Of a DNA stretch of 64,000 nt, positions 39,956 to 48,950 are shown in pieces (positions within the stretch are counted from its first letter, which is position 1; each line of letters starts with the position of its first letter). The stretch spans positions 1 to 64,000 of the forward strand of contig SUXJ01000006.1 of NCBI GenBank assembly GCA_015061005.1, written 5' to 3'. Made by a program: the position numbers and the translations under genes. Below the pieces are notes generated by a model. The model had not been told where the DNA came from, searched no databases, and saw nothing but the letters and a program-made list of their open reading frames with translations. The stretch comes from Bacteroidales bacterium (GTDB lineage Bacteria > Bacteroidota > Bacteroidia > Bacteroidales > Muribaculaceae).

Positions 39956-40551
39956 GAACTCCCCTGCTGCTGATTTCTCTGATTTTGGCTTCAGCCGTAA
40001 ACGCCAAAGATTTCTTGCAATCTTTGCCGCCACAATCAACTGTCCTATCCGGCTATGAATCCGTCGATTCCATTGAACGACGACTCAGCGAGTTGCCTTT
40101 GTGTCCTATCGAAGGAATCTGGCAGATGACCGACAACGATGGTGCCACATTTGCCGTGGAACGCTCGGAATCCTCAACCGCATTAGCTCCGACGCGCTTG
40201 CAAATGGTAATGATTCGCTCCCCTTGGAGATCAATCCGACCCGGAACAGTCATTGGTCACCTTGTGCCCACTCCCAAGCGCGGTGTCTATGAAGCACGTC
40301 TATATTCCGACGTGGCACGACGCTCCGGACTCAACATCCCTCGCGGATTCACGCTCAAACTATCCGATGAATCCGACCTGATGACTATTCAACCATTCCG
40401 CTCTCCGATAAAATTCAATCTCCTCCGACTCCTCCCCTACATGTATCGTCGCATAGTCACCATTCAAGACTCTCGCCCCGAAAACCTTGACGGCGCTGTA
40501 AAAATATTCCCCCGACAAGACTCACATCCGCTGACTCCAATCTACCTATGA
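39952..40551 (+). CDS. secreted protein of unknown function
   Basis: This 199-residue protein has a signal peptide (1-18, ending VNA). The mature part is beta-rich: CPIEGIWQMTDNDGATFAVER opens like a lipocalin-like or small beta-barrel domain, and PGTVIGHLVPTPKRGVYEARLYSD adds strands. There is no lipobox, enzyme motif or sorting domain. It is coupled (ATGA) to the MurU-like gene and to the next secreted protein, so it may be a periplasmic part of the same pathway. Confidence 0.7.
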   Translation: MRTPLLLISLILASAVNAKDFLQSLPPQSTVLSGYESVDSIERRLSELPLCPIEGIWQMTDNDGATFAVERSESSTALAPTRLQMVMIRSPWRSIRPGTVIGHLVPTPKRGVYEARLYSDVARRSGLNIPRGFTLKLSDESDLMTIQPFRSPIKFNLLRLLPYMYRRIVTIQDSRPENLDGAVKIFPRQDSHPLTPIYL

Positions 40552-41042
40552 GAACACTTATCGTAACCTTGTCAACCTTGCTGATAGCCCTCTCACTCAA
40601 TGCTCGCAAACAGCGAACCGGACCTCAGCGACTTCACCCCACCCCTCCGCCGCAGCCCGAACTGATCGAACCGCAGCCCGAACCATTCGACACCATTGTA
40701 TCTCCTTCAAAAACTCAAATCCGCTTTGCCGGCTACGACAAACCAAATCGAGCCACTCGCGAAACTTTCTTCGTAACCAATAACTTACCGGATTCTGCCA
40801 CAATCGTGCAGCTCGAAGTCACTTTCACCTACTCCGATATGCAAGATAGAATGCTCCACCGCGCTGACCGAACAATAGAATGCAACATTCCCCATGGCGA
40901 AACCCGAAAACTATCCGTACGCTCTTGGGACTCCAACCATGCCTTCCATTACTTCCGTTCCACGCCGCCTCAACGCCGGCCCTCCACCCCCTATAAAGTT
41001 TCCTCCACTGTTACTCGCGCAATCCTTACTCCTCGCCAATAA
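40548..41042 (+). CDS. secreted protein of unknown function
   Basis: The protein has 164 residues with a signal peptide (about 1-19). A Pro-rich spacer (about 28-46) is followed by an immunoglobulin- or FN3-like beta segment (FFVTNNLPDSATIVQLEVTFTYSD). Proteins of this shape are common in Bacteroidales and have no known role. It is the last gene of a five-gene overlapping set that begins with the SGNH gene, and it converges with rlmD 16 nt further on. Confidence 0.7.
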   Translation: MRTLIVTLSTLLIALSLNARKQRTGPQRLHPTPPPQPELIEPQPEPFDTIVSPSKTQIRFAGYDKPNRATRETFFVTNNLPDSATIVQLEVTFTYSDMQDRMLHRADRTIECNIPHGETRKLSVRSWDSNHAFHYFRSTPPQRRPSTPYKVSSTVTRAILTPRQ

Positions 41043-41058
41043 AGACCACAAGATATAT

Positions 41059-42477
41059 TTATCGGCGGAGAGCCAAGCGCACAACGTTTTCAATATGCGC
41101 TGTATGGGGAAACATATCTACAGGCTGAATTGCGTCAACATCATACTTCTCATGGAGCAGTGCCAAATCGCGAGCCTGAGTGGCCGGATTGCAACTGACA
41201 TAAACAATACGACTGGGCTCGGCATTAAGAATCACTCGAGTAACGTCTTCATGCATACCGGCACGAGGCGGATCCACAATCATCACATCCGGGCGGCCGT
41301 GTTGCGCAATGAACTCATCGGTCAAAATATCCTTCATATCGCCGGCATAAAACAGAGTATTGTCTATACCGTTAACATGCGAGTTAACCTTGGCATCATC
41401 AATGGCTTCCGGAACATATTCTATACCGATAACCTGACGTGCCTGACGCGCCACGAAATTTGCAATCGTGCCCGTACCCGTATATAAGTCATAGACCAAC
41501 TCCTCGCCGGTCAATTCTGCCATATCTCTGGCTACGGAATAAAGACGCAATGCCTGACGCGAATTAGTTTGATAGAATGATTTCGGACCAACTCGGAAAC
41601 GCAAGCCCTCCATCTCTTCTTCTATAAACGACTCTCCGGCATAGGTGTGCACTTCAAGGTCGCCAAACGTGTCGTTCGCTTTCTGATTAATAACGTAGAG
41701 CAACGAGGTTATCCTATCGCCGAACTTAGAGCGAACTGCTCCCATAACCATCTCTATCTGTTCGGGACAATTCTCGCCGAAACTCATCAACACCATCACC
41801 TGTCCGGTCGATGCAGTGCGAATCATCAAGGTGCGCAGCAGTCCGTGATTCTCTCGCAAGTCATAAAACGTCAAATCATTCTCTTTGCCAAAACACTTGA
41901 TGAAGTTTCGCAACTCATTCCCGATACCGGCATCTTGAAGATGACAATACTCAATGTCGAGCACCTTGTCAAAAGCCCCGGGAATATGGAAACCCGCAGC
42001 GCGACGGTCGGCAAACTCTTCGCCGGAAGCCATCTGCTCGGGAGTCAGCCACAATTTGGAGCAGAATGTATATTCCATCTTATTTCGATAGTCCCAAATA
42101 TGTTCCGACCCTAAAGCCGGAGCCACCTCCGGATGAGGAATCTTTGCAATGCGATCCAAGCAGTCCACCACTTGCTGTCGCTTGCATTGCAACTGAAAGT
42201 CGTAGGGCAAATGCTGCCACCGACATCCGCCGCACAGTCCGAAGTGCTCGCAACGAGGCTCAACACGCATTTCTGCCGGCGCGGTCAATTCCTCAATACG
42301 CCCCTCGGCATACGAATGTTTTTTTCTGACAATTTTTACCTTGGCAATATCGCCGGGCGCTCCATAAGGAATAAACACCACCATGTTGTCAACTCGCGCA
42401 ATCGCATTTCCTTCTGCGGCAACTCCGGTAATTTCAACGCCGTCTAATATCGGTTGTTCTTTCTTTTTTCGAGCCAT
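41059..42477 (-). CDS. rlmD: 23S rRNA (uracil-5-)-methyltransferase RlmD
   Basis: This 472-residue TrmA/RumA-family enzyme methylates a uracil in 23S rRNA (U1939 in E. coli). It has an N-terminal TRAM domain. A cysteine cluster for a 4Fe-4S centre appears in CEHFGLCGGCRW. The SAM motif is DLYTGTGTIANF, and the catalytic Cys lies in VSCNPATQARD. A TAACTTTG box at 42495-42502 lies just upstream of the ATG at 42477, so the longer frame from 42549 is not the start. Confidence 0.92.
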   Translation of the reverse strand: MARKKKEQPILDGVEITGVAAEGNAIARVDNMVVFIPYGAPGDIAKVKIVRKKHSYAEGRIEELTAPAEMRVEPRCEHFGLCGGCRWQHLPYDFQLQCKRQQVVDCLDRIAKIPHPEVAPALGSEHIWDYRNKMEYTFCSKLWLTPEQMASGEEFADRRAAGFHIPGAFDKVLDIEYCHLQDAGIGNELRNFIKCFGKENDLTFYDLRENHGLLRTLMIRTASTGQVMVLMSFGENCPEQIEMVMGAVRSKFGDRITSLLYVINQKANDTFGDLEVHTYAGESFIEEEMEGLRFRVGPKSFYQTNSRQALRLYSVARDMAELTGEELVYDLYTGTGTIANFVARQARQVIGIEYVPEAIDDAKVNSHVNGIDNTLFYAGDMKDILTDEFIAQHGRPDVMIVDPPRAGMHEDVTRVILNAEPSRIVYVSCNPATQARDLALLHEKYDVDAIQPVDMFPHTAHIENVVRLALRR

Positions 42478-42494
42478 ATTTCTCAATTTTTCCG

Positions 42495-42502
42495 CAAAGT
42501 TA
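42495..42502 (-). promoter_or_regulatory. -7 box of rlmD
   Basis: TAACTTTG on the minus strand, 17 nt before the rlmD start. The -33 element is unclear. Confidence 0.55.
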
Positions 42503-42559
42503 CAAAAATTTGTCAAAAGTATATGGAGATTTGCATTTTCAGATTTCAAAAAAAATCAC

Positions 42560-42567
42560 TAACTTTG
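42560..42567 (+). promoter_or_regulatory. -7 box of the Dabb-rpoD-pgeF run
   Basis: TAACTTTG about 55 nt before the Dabb gene. It may also drive rpoD, which starts 24 nt after the Dabb stop. Confidence 0.55.
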
Positions 42568-42622
42568 CGCGCTTAGTATGCACTCGTGAAAGCACACGAA
42601 GTATCTAAAATCTTATATAGCA

Positions 42623-42916
42623 ATGATTAAGCACATCGTGAGTTTTAAATTAAACGGCAGTGAAGCAGAACGCCGTGACGTTGCCCAACGCTTCAAATCC
42701 GCGCTTTTGGCGCTCCCGGAGCAAATTTCCGTGCTCCGCTCCATGGAAGTGGGCATCAACGAAAACCCTAATGAGGATTGGGACGTTGTACTTACCGCCG
42801 TTGTACCGACAATGGCCGACGTTGAAGTTTACGCAAAGCACCCTGCCCACGTGGCAGCAGCATCAATAGTCGGTCCGTTTAAAGCTGCGCGTGCTTGCGT
42901 TGACTATGAATTTTAA
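42623..42916 (+). CDS. Dabb (stress-responsive A/B barrel) protein
   Basis: This 97-residue protein is a single ferredoxin-like A/B barrel. The start MIKHIVSFKL, the WDVVLTAVVPTMADVEVYAKHPAHV segment and the conserved His match the Dabb family. Members act as dimers in diverse enzymes and stress proteins, and the role is unknown here. It lies 24 nt upstream of rpoD, probably on the same transcript. Confidence 0.85.
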   Translation: MIKHIVSFKLNGSEAERRDVAQRFKSALLALPEQISVLRSMEVGINENPNEDWDVVLTAVVPTMADVEVYAKHPAHVAAASIVGPFKAARACVDYEF

Positions 42917-42940
42917 CACAACAGTATTCTCCCCAAAACT

Positions 42941-43798
42941 ATGCAACAGCTAAAAATAAGCCAAGCGCCTACCAATCGCGACCCTCTCCTTAATCGATAT
43001 CTGCAGGAAATCGGCCGCGAAGAACTTCTCACAGTTGACGAAGAAGTTGAATTGGCACAGCGCATTCGCCAAGGCGACAACGCCGCAGTCGAAAGACTCG
43101 TACGCGCCAATTTGCGCTTCGTTGTGAGCGTGGCAAAGCAATATCAGAACCAAGGGTTGGAACTGATGGACCTCATTTCGGAAGGTAACGTAGGCTTGCA
43201 AAAAGCAGCCCAAAAATTTGACGAAACCCGAGGATTCAAGTTTATCAGCTATGCCGTTTGGTGGATTCGCCAAAGCATATTGCAGGCGTTGGCGGAACAG
43301 AGCCGCATTGTGCGTTTGCCCTTGAACCAAGTTGGCTCAATCAACAAAATCCGCAAGGTGCTCAACAAGTTCGAGCAGGAAAACATGCGAGCTCCTTCTG
43401 TGGAAGAATTGGCAAAAGAACTCGACGTTGCTCCCGAAAAAATTGCGGAAACCATGAAAGTGAGCGGGCGCCAAGTATCGGTTGACGCTCCCTTCCAAGA
43501 GGGCGAAGACAACAGCCTCCTCGACGTGCTCACCAACAACGACTCTCCAGCCACTGACGAGGGGCTGAATCGTGACTCTCTCAGCACTGAAGTGGAACGC
43601 GCCTTGATGCAACTCCACGACCGCGAACGCCAGATTTTGAAACTATTCTTCGGAATCGGATGCCAAGAAATGACCCTTGAGGAAATCGGCGTAAAATTCG
43701 ACCTCACTCGTGAACGTGTGCGCCAAATCAAGGAAAAAGCTATCAGACGACTCAAAAGCAGCAAATCCGATCTGCTGAAGGGATATTTGGCTCAATGA
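42941..43798 (+). CDS. rpoD: primary sigma factor RpoD (Bacteroidota type)
   Basis: The protein has 285 residues. Short region 1.2 ([12 protein letters not shown]), region 2 with [44 protein letters not shown] (2.3-2.4), region 3 and region 4 with the helix-turn-helix [19 protein letters not shown] are all visible. The absence of a long N-terminal region 1.1 and of the non-conserved insertion is normal for Bacteroidota housekeeping sigma factors, which read the TTTG/TAnnTTTG promoters seen here. Its stop overlaps the pgeF start (ATGA). Confidence 0.95.
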   Translation: MQQLKISQAPTNRDPLLNRYLQEIGREELLTVDEEVELAQRIRQGDNAAVERLVRANLRFVVSVAKQYQNQGLELMDLISEGNVGLQKAAQKFDETRGFKFISYAVWWIRQSILQALAEQSRIVRLPLNQVGSINKIRKVLNKFEQENMRAPSVEELAKELDVAPEKIAETMKVSGRQVSVDAPFQEGEDNSLLDVLTNNDSPATDEGLNRDSLSTEVERALMQLHDRERQILKLFFGIGCQEMTLEEIGVKFDLTRERVRQIKEKAIRRLKSSKSDLLKGYLAQ

Positions 43799-44499
43799 GC
43801 ACATTCCACAATCTTCTGACCAACCTACCCGGCGTGAGTGCTTTTTGCACTCTCGCCGGTTTCAATATATGCACCTATACCGGCGCCGAAGCGAACCCCG
43901 CCGACATGGAACTATTGGAGAAACACACCGGAATCAGTCGTAATCGAATGTTTTTCCCTGTGCAAACCCATTCCGCCATTGTCAAGCAAGTCCCGAACGA
44001 CCTCCAAGGCGTCGATGCCGTAATAGCGACCGGCCACGGCACTCTAATCGGAGTTCACACCGCTGACTGCCTTCCACTGCTCCTTGCCGACACCTCCGCC
44101 GAAGTCATTGCCGCAGTACACTGCGGATGGCGCGGCACCGTAGCCGGCATCGTAAAAAACACAATCACCGAGATGATTGCTTTGGGGGCGCAACCGGAGC
44201 GCATTGCGGCAGCATTCGGCCCACACATCTGTCCCGAATGCTTTGAAGTAGGCGAAGAAGTAGCAATGAAATTCCCCAACAACGCCGTAATTCGAATATC
44301 AGGTAAGAAACCGAGAGTCAACCTTGCTGAAGCCGTCACATCGCAGCTCAAATCGCTTGGCATCACCAATATTGAGAACCCCGGCCTATGCTCGAAATGT
44401 AACCCCGACTTCTACTCCGTCAGACGCCAAGGCTACAACCTCACCCACCGCACCCTCTCCGCCATCTACCTCAACAATTCCACCAAAAATCAATTTTAA
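43795..44499 (+). CDS. pgeF: peptidoglycan editing factor PgeF (laccase-domain, YfiH family)
   Basis: The protein has 234 residues. Zinc-binding residues are His59 in QTHS, Cys92 in HTADCLPLL and His109 in [19 protein letters not shown] is near the C-terminus. YfiH/PgeF removes wrongly built peptidoglycan precursors. Family members have also been reported as polyphenol oxidases and purine nucleoside phosphorylases. It is a little shorter than usual (about 245-260) but all key residues are there. It is co-translated with rpoD, an unusual partnership. Confidence 0.88.
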   Translation: MSTFHNLLTNLPGVSAFCTLAGFNICTYTGAEANPADMELLEKHTGISRNRMFFPVQTHSAIVKQVPNDLQGVDAVIATGHGTLIGVHTADCLPLLLADTSAEVIAAVHCGWRGTVAGIVKNTITEMIALGAQPERIAAAFGPHICPECFEVGEEVAMKFPNNAVIRISGKKPRVNLAEAVTSQLKSLGITNIENPGLCSKCNPDFYSVRRQGYNLTHRTLSAIYLNNSTKNQF

Positions 44500-44526
44500 C
44501 CCGAAAGCATCAGCGCAAAAACTCAC

Positions 44527-44556
44527 GAAAAAGCGAGCATTTTCGGATTTTTTTGT
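44527..44556 (+). terminator. possible terminator after pgeF
   Basis: CGAAAA and TTTTCG form a weak 6-bp stem, followed by seven T. The T run overlaps the alaS promoter region. Confidence 0.45.
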
Positions 44557-44557
44557 G

Positions 44558-44565
44558 TAAATTTG
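44558..44565 (+). promoter_or_regulatory. -7 box of alaS
   Basis: TAAATTTG, 23 nt before the alaS ATG. The -33 element is unclear. Confidence 0.45.
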
Positions 44566-44588
44566 CGTGTTTTTAATATACATAACTT

Positions 44589-47213
44589 ATGCTAACTGCA
44601 AAGGAAATTCGCGAATCCTTCAAGGATTTTTTCAAATCAAAGGGACACCAGATTGTTCCCTCCGCCCCCATGGTCATTAAAGATGACCCCACTCTGATGT
44701 TTACTAACGCCGGTATGAACCAATTCAAAGACATCATACTCGGCAATAAAGCTGCTAAATACACCCGTGTAGCCGACTCTCAAAAATGTTTGCGCGTAAG
44801 CGGCAAGCATAACGACCTCGAAGAAGTTGGCCACGACACGTATCACCACACCATGTTTGAAATGCTTGGAAACTGGAGTTTCGGCGACTACTTCAAGCAG
44901 GAAGCAATCGATTGGGCGTGGGAATATCTCGTTGACGTGCTCAAACTCAACCCCGAGCGTCTGTATGCCACAGTATTCGAAGGCTCTACCGATGATGGTC
45001 TGAGCCGCGATGACGAAGCTGCCGGATATTGGGAAAAACACCTTCCGAAAAGCCACATAATCAACGGCAACAAGAAAGACAACTTCTGGGAGATGGGCGA
45101 TACCGGACCTTGCGGCCCCTGCTCGGAAATCCACATCGACTTGCGCAGCGAAGAAGAGCGCAAACAAATTCCCGGCGCGGAAATGGTTAACCGCGACCAC
45201 CCTCAAGTGATTGAAATCTGGAACCTCGTGTTCATGCAATATAACCGCAAAGCCGATGGTTCTTTGGAATCGCTACCGGCAAAGGTAATCGACACCGGCA
45301 TGGGATTCGAACGACTCTGCATGGCACTGCAAGGAAAAACGTCAAACTATGATACCGACGTGTTCACCCCCTTGATTGCCACCATCTCCAAACTCTCCGG
45401 CATGGAATATGGTAAAGACAAGAAAGTCGACGTGGCAATGCGCGTAATTGCCGACCACGTTCGCACCATAGCCTTCTCAATAGCCGACTCGCAGCTGCCC
45501 GGCAACGCTAAAGCCGGCTACGTAATTCGTCGCATTCTGCGTCGTGCCGTGCGCTATGGCTATACTTTCCTCCAACGCCGCGAAGCGTTCATGTATCAGC
45601 TCGTCGACACCCTCATCGAGTCAATGGGCGAAGCATATCCCGAATTGCCCAAACAGCGCGAACTAATAATGCGCGTTATCAAAGAGGAAGAAGACTCATT
45701 CTTGCGCACACTCGAAAACGGCATACGCATGCTCGAGGGCGCCATGAGCGAAGCTCGCGCCGCAAACAAAACCGAAATTTCCGGCAAACAAGCCTTCGTA
45801 TTGTACGATACCTATGGCTTCCCGCTCGACCTCACCGAACTCATTCTCAAAGAAAACGACATGACTCTTGACCATGCCGAATTCGATGCGGAAATGCAGC
45901 AGCAAAAAGCTCGCGCACGTGCTGCCGCTGCCGTAGAGGCCGATGATTGGGTTACGCTAAAAGACGGCGAACAGGAATTTGTGGGCTACGACGTAACCTC
46001 ATGTAACTCCCAAATTCTTCGCTACCGCAAAGTAAAACAAAAAGGTCGCGAGTACTATCAGATTGTCCTTTCTGAAACCCCGTTCTACGGCGAAATGGGC
46101 GGACAAGTCGGCGACAAAGGCTCAATCACTGATGCCGAATCAGGCGAAGTTACTGAAATCTACGACACCAAGCGCGAAAACGGCATGAGCGTTCACCTTG
46201 CCAACAAACTGCCGGCAAACCCTCACGCTCAATTCGTTGCAACAATTGACACTGAAGCTCGCCGAGCCACTGAATGCAACCACACGGCAACTCACTTGCT
46301 CCACTTGGCTCTGCGCACAGTGCTCGGTTCACACGTTGAGCAGAAAGGCTCATTCGTGTCTTCGGAAATTCTTCGCTTCGACTTCAGCCACTTCCAAAAA
46401 GTCACACCCGATCAATTGCGCCAAGCTGAAAGCATTGCAAATGAAATGGTGCGCCAAGCAATCGAACTGGATGAACACCGCTGCGTTCCCATCGAACAAG
46501 CCCGTGAAATGGGAGCAATGGCTCTTTTCGGTGAAAAATATGGCGACGAAGTGCGAGTTATTCGCTATGGCGACAGCATTGAACTCTGTGGTGGCACTCA
46601 CGTGCCCAATACCGGTTGCATCGGCATGATTCGCATCATAAGCGAAGGCAGCACGGCTGCAGGAATCCGACGCATCGAAGCCGTTACCGGAGCCAACACC
46701 GAACGACTATTCAACAAGACACAAGACGTTATTGAAGGCATAGCAGCAATGTTCAATAATGCACCCGACCTTGCCGGAGCCATACGCAAAGCTCTTGACG
46801 AAAATGCCGACTTGCGTCAAAAAGCTGAGGAAGCCATGAAAGAGCGGATCCAACAGCTTGCAACTGCCATGCTCGAATCCGCAACGATCCATCAAGGAAT
46901 CAAAATCGTGGAAATTGGCGGCGTGCGCATTCCGGACATCGTGAAAGGCGTTGCGTTCGCAATTCGAGCACAGTCGGCCGAAGCAACTGCCTTTATTGCA
47001 GCAACTAAAGACCCTCAAGGCAAACCGCTGCTCACCGTAATGCTTACCGATGACTTGGTAAAAAATGGCATGAACGCATCTACAATGGTACGCGAAGCCG
47101 CGAAAAACATTAAGGGCGGCGGCGGCGGTCAACCCGGATTTGCTCAAGCCGGCGGTAAAGACTCCGAAGGCTTGACTCAAGCAGCCGAATCTCTCCGCTC
47201 AAATTTCAAATGA
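44589..47213 (+). CDS. alaS: alanyl-tRNA synthetase
   Basis: This 874-residue class II synthetase charges tRNA-Ala. It has the aminoacylation core ([42 protein letters not shown]) and the tRNA-binding helices. The editing domain has HTATH and CGGTHV zinc motifs. The C-terminal oligomerisation domain has [15 protein letters not shown]. Length is normal (about 870). All catalytic and editing motifs are intact. Confidence 0.97.
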   Translation: MLTAKEIRESFKDFFKSKGHQIVPSAPMVIKDDPTLMFTNAGMNQFKDIILGNKAAKYTRVADSQKCLRVSGKHNDLEEVGHDTYHHTMFEMLGNWSFGDYFKQEAIDWAWEYLVDVLKLNPERLYATVFEGSTDDGLSRDDEAAGYWEKHLPKSHIINGNKKDNFWEMGDTGPCGPCSEIHIDLRSEEERKQIPGAEMVNRDHPQVIEIWNLVFMQYNRKADGSLESLPAKVIDTGMGFERLCMALQGKTSNYDTDVFTPLIATISKLSGMEYGKDKKVDVAMRVIADHVRTIAFSIADSQLPGNAKAGYVIRRILRRAVRYGYTFLQRREAFMYQLVDTLIESMGEAYPELPKQRELIMRVIKEEEDSFLRTLENGIRMLEGAMSEARAANKTEISGKQAFVLYDTYGFPLDLTELILKENDMTLDHAEFDAEMQQQKARARAAAAVEADDWVTLKDGEQEFVGYDVTSCNSQILRYRKVKQKGREYYQIVLSETPFYGEMGGQVGDKGSITDAESGEVTEIYDTKRENGMSVHLANKLPANPHAQFVATIDTEARRATECNHTATHLLHLALRTVLGSHVEQKGSFVSSEILRFDFSHFQKVTPDQLRQAESIANEMVRQAIELDEHRCVPIEQAREMGAMALFGEKYGDEVRVIRYGDSIELCGGTHVPNTGCIGMIRIISEGSTAAGIRRIEAVTGANTERLFNKTQDVIEGIAAMFNNAPDLAGAIRKALDENADLRQKAEEAMKERIQQLATAMLESATIHQGIKIVEIGGVRIPDIVKGVAFAIRAQSAEATAFIAATKDPQGKPLLTVMLTDDLVKNGMNASTMVREAAKNIKGGGGGQPGFAQAGGKDSEGLTQAAESLRSNFK

Positions 47214-47251
47214 ACTTAAATCTGTTATATACCATATAAAATTTTTTCACC

Positions 47252-48940
47252 ATGCGACAAGACGTTATCTACATGGTACAGGATTCGATTCGCAAACAAT
47301 GGGATCGTCCTGCCCTCACAGACTTCTACGGTCAAACAATCCAATACAAGGATTTGGGTCGAAAAATTGCGAAACTGCATCTGCTCTTTGAGCACACCGG
47401 CATCAAACCCGGCGACAAAATTGCATTGTGCGGCAAAAACTCCGCTCAGTGGGCAGTTTCATTCTTCGGCATCATGACCTATGGCGCTGTTGTCGTGCCC
47501 TTGCTCCATGAGTTCAAACCCGACAACCTTCATCATTTGATTAACCACTCTGATGCACGGTTGCTGTTTGTTGACAAACAAATCTACGAAAACCTCGACC
47601 CGGATTTAATGACCGGAATTGAAGGTGCGGTCAACATTTGCGACTTCTCGCTCTACTTCTCACGAAACGAGAAACTCACCTATGCTCGTGCTCACCTTAA
47701 CGAATACTTCGGCAAAAAATTCCCCGAACGCTTCACTCCAGAAGACGTTAACTACTTCGAAGTTAAAGACCCGAACTCGCTCGCTTTGATAAACTACACC
47801 AGCGGTTCAACAGGATTCTCCAAGGGCGTTATGCTTAGCCACAAGAGCATTTGGAGCAACATCTACGCCATCAAAGAAATCCTACCTCAGATTCCCAAGC
47901 CCGGAGAATCCATGGTATGTATGCTCCCGTTGGCCCACATGTATGGCCTGAGCATTGACCTTATTCACGGCATTTCAAAAGGGGCTCATCTCTACTTCCT
48001 CACTCGTCAACCCTCACCGAAAATCCTCGTTGATGCATTCCGTCAGGCTCGCCCGAGAATGATCATCACCGTGCCGCTGATTATCGAGAAAATTATCAAA
48101 ACAAAAGTATTCCCAACATTAGACCGTCCGCTCACACGTCTGCTTCTGCGCACTCCCGTGATTGACCGCAAGATTCTCGACAAAGTGCGCCAAGCTCTAA
48201 TGGACACTTTCGGCGGAAATCTGGAAATGATGATTGTCGGTGGTGCGGCACTCAACCGAGAAGTGGAAGAATTCCTTCATAAGATTGAATTCCCCATCAC
48301 AATCGGCTACGGCATGACAGAATGCGCACCGCTCATTGGTTACGCTCACCCGACAGGAATCAGACCGGACGACACCAAACACCGTTTTGCGCCTACTTCA
48401 TGCGGACAAGTAGTGCCTCGCATGCAAGTGAAAATACTTTCGCCCGACCCCGAAAACATTGCCGGAGAACTCATGGTGAAAGGCGACAACGTCATGCTCG
48501 GATACTACAAGAACCAAGAAGCTACAGATGCGGTTATGCGCCCCGACGGTTGGATGCTCACAGGCGACGTTGGCACAATGGACTCCATTGGCAACATTTA
48601 TCTGCGCGGACGCAACAAGACCATGATTCTCGGTCCGAGCGGACAAAACATCTACCCCGAAGAAATCGAACAGAAGCTCAACAACATGCCGTTCGTGAGC
48701 GAAAGCCTTATCATCGATGCAGGCGAAGGGAAACTCAAAGCACTGATTTATCCTGACCTTGACGAAGCTCAACGCGAAGGCCTCAGCCGCGCTGAAATTC
48801 GCGAACGAATGGAGCAAAACATCACCGAACTCAACCCCCAACTCGAAGCCTACTGCCGCATCTCCGCGCTGAAAATCATGGACGAAGAGTTTGAAAAAAC
48901 ACCTAAACGCTCAATCAAACGTTACCTCTACACCAAATAA
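47252..48940 (+). CDS. AMP-dependent synthetase/ligase (long-chain acyl-CoA or acyl-ACP type)
   Basis: The protein has 562 residues. INYTSGSTGFSKGVMLSH is the ATP loop, GYGMTECAPLIGY the adenylate motif, LTGDVGTMD the ribose-binding Asp, and NMPFVSESLII lies in the C-terminal lid. The KTPKRSIKRYLY end holds the lid Lys. It activates a fatty acid as acyl-AMP and loads it onto CoA or another carrier. Similar Bacteroidota proteins are annotated as long-chain fatty acid-CoA ligases. The gene stands between alaS and a secreted protease with no shared function visible. Confidence 0.88.
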   Translation: MRQDVIYMVQDSIRKQWDRPALTDFYGQTIQYKDLGRKIAKLHLLFEHTGIKPGDKIALCGKNSAQWAVSFFGIMTYGAVVVPLLHEFKPDNLHHLINHSDARLLFVDKQIYENLDPDLMTGIEGAVNICDFSLYFSRNEKLTYARAHLNEYFGKKFPERFTPEDVNYFEVKDPNSLALINYTSGSTGFSKGVMLSHKSIWSNIYAIKEILPQIPKPGESMVCMLPLAHMYGLSIDLIHGISKGAHLYFLTRQPSPKILVDAFRQARPRMIITVPLIIEKIIKTKVFPTLDRPLTRLLLRTPVIDRKILDKVRQALMDTFGGNLEMMIVGGAALNREVEEFLHKIEFPITIGYGMTECAPLIGYAHPTGIRPDDTKHRFAPTSCGQVVPRMQVKILSPDPENIAGELMVKGDNVMLGYYKNQEATDAVMRPDGWMLTGDVGTMDSIGNIYLRGRNKTMILGPSGQNIYPEEIEQKLNNMPFVSESLIIDAGEGKLKALIYPDLDEAQREGLSRAEIRERMEQNITELNPQLEAYCRISALKIMDEEFEKTPKRSIKRYLYTK

Positions 48941-48950
48941 GATTCCAAAC

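Noticed and set aside
42478-42549. Upstream start for RlmD
   Set aside because: A TAACTTTG promoter box lies inside this extension, so it would not be transcribed.
48891-48950. Upstream start for the M6 protease
   Set aside because: It lies inside the ligase gene and would hide the signal peptide. The GTG at 48951 gives a normal one.
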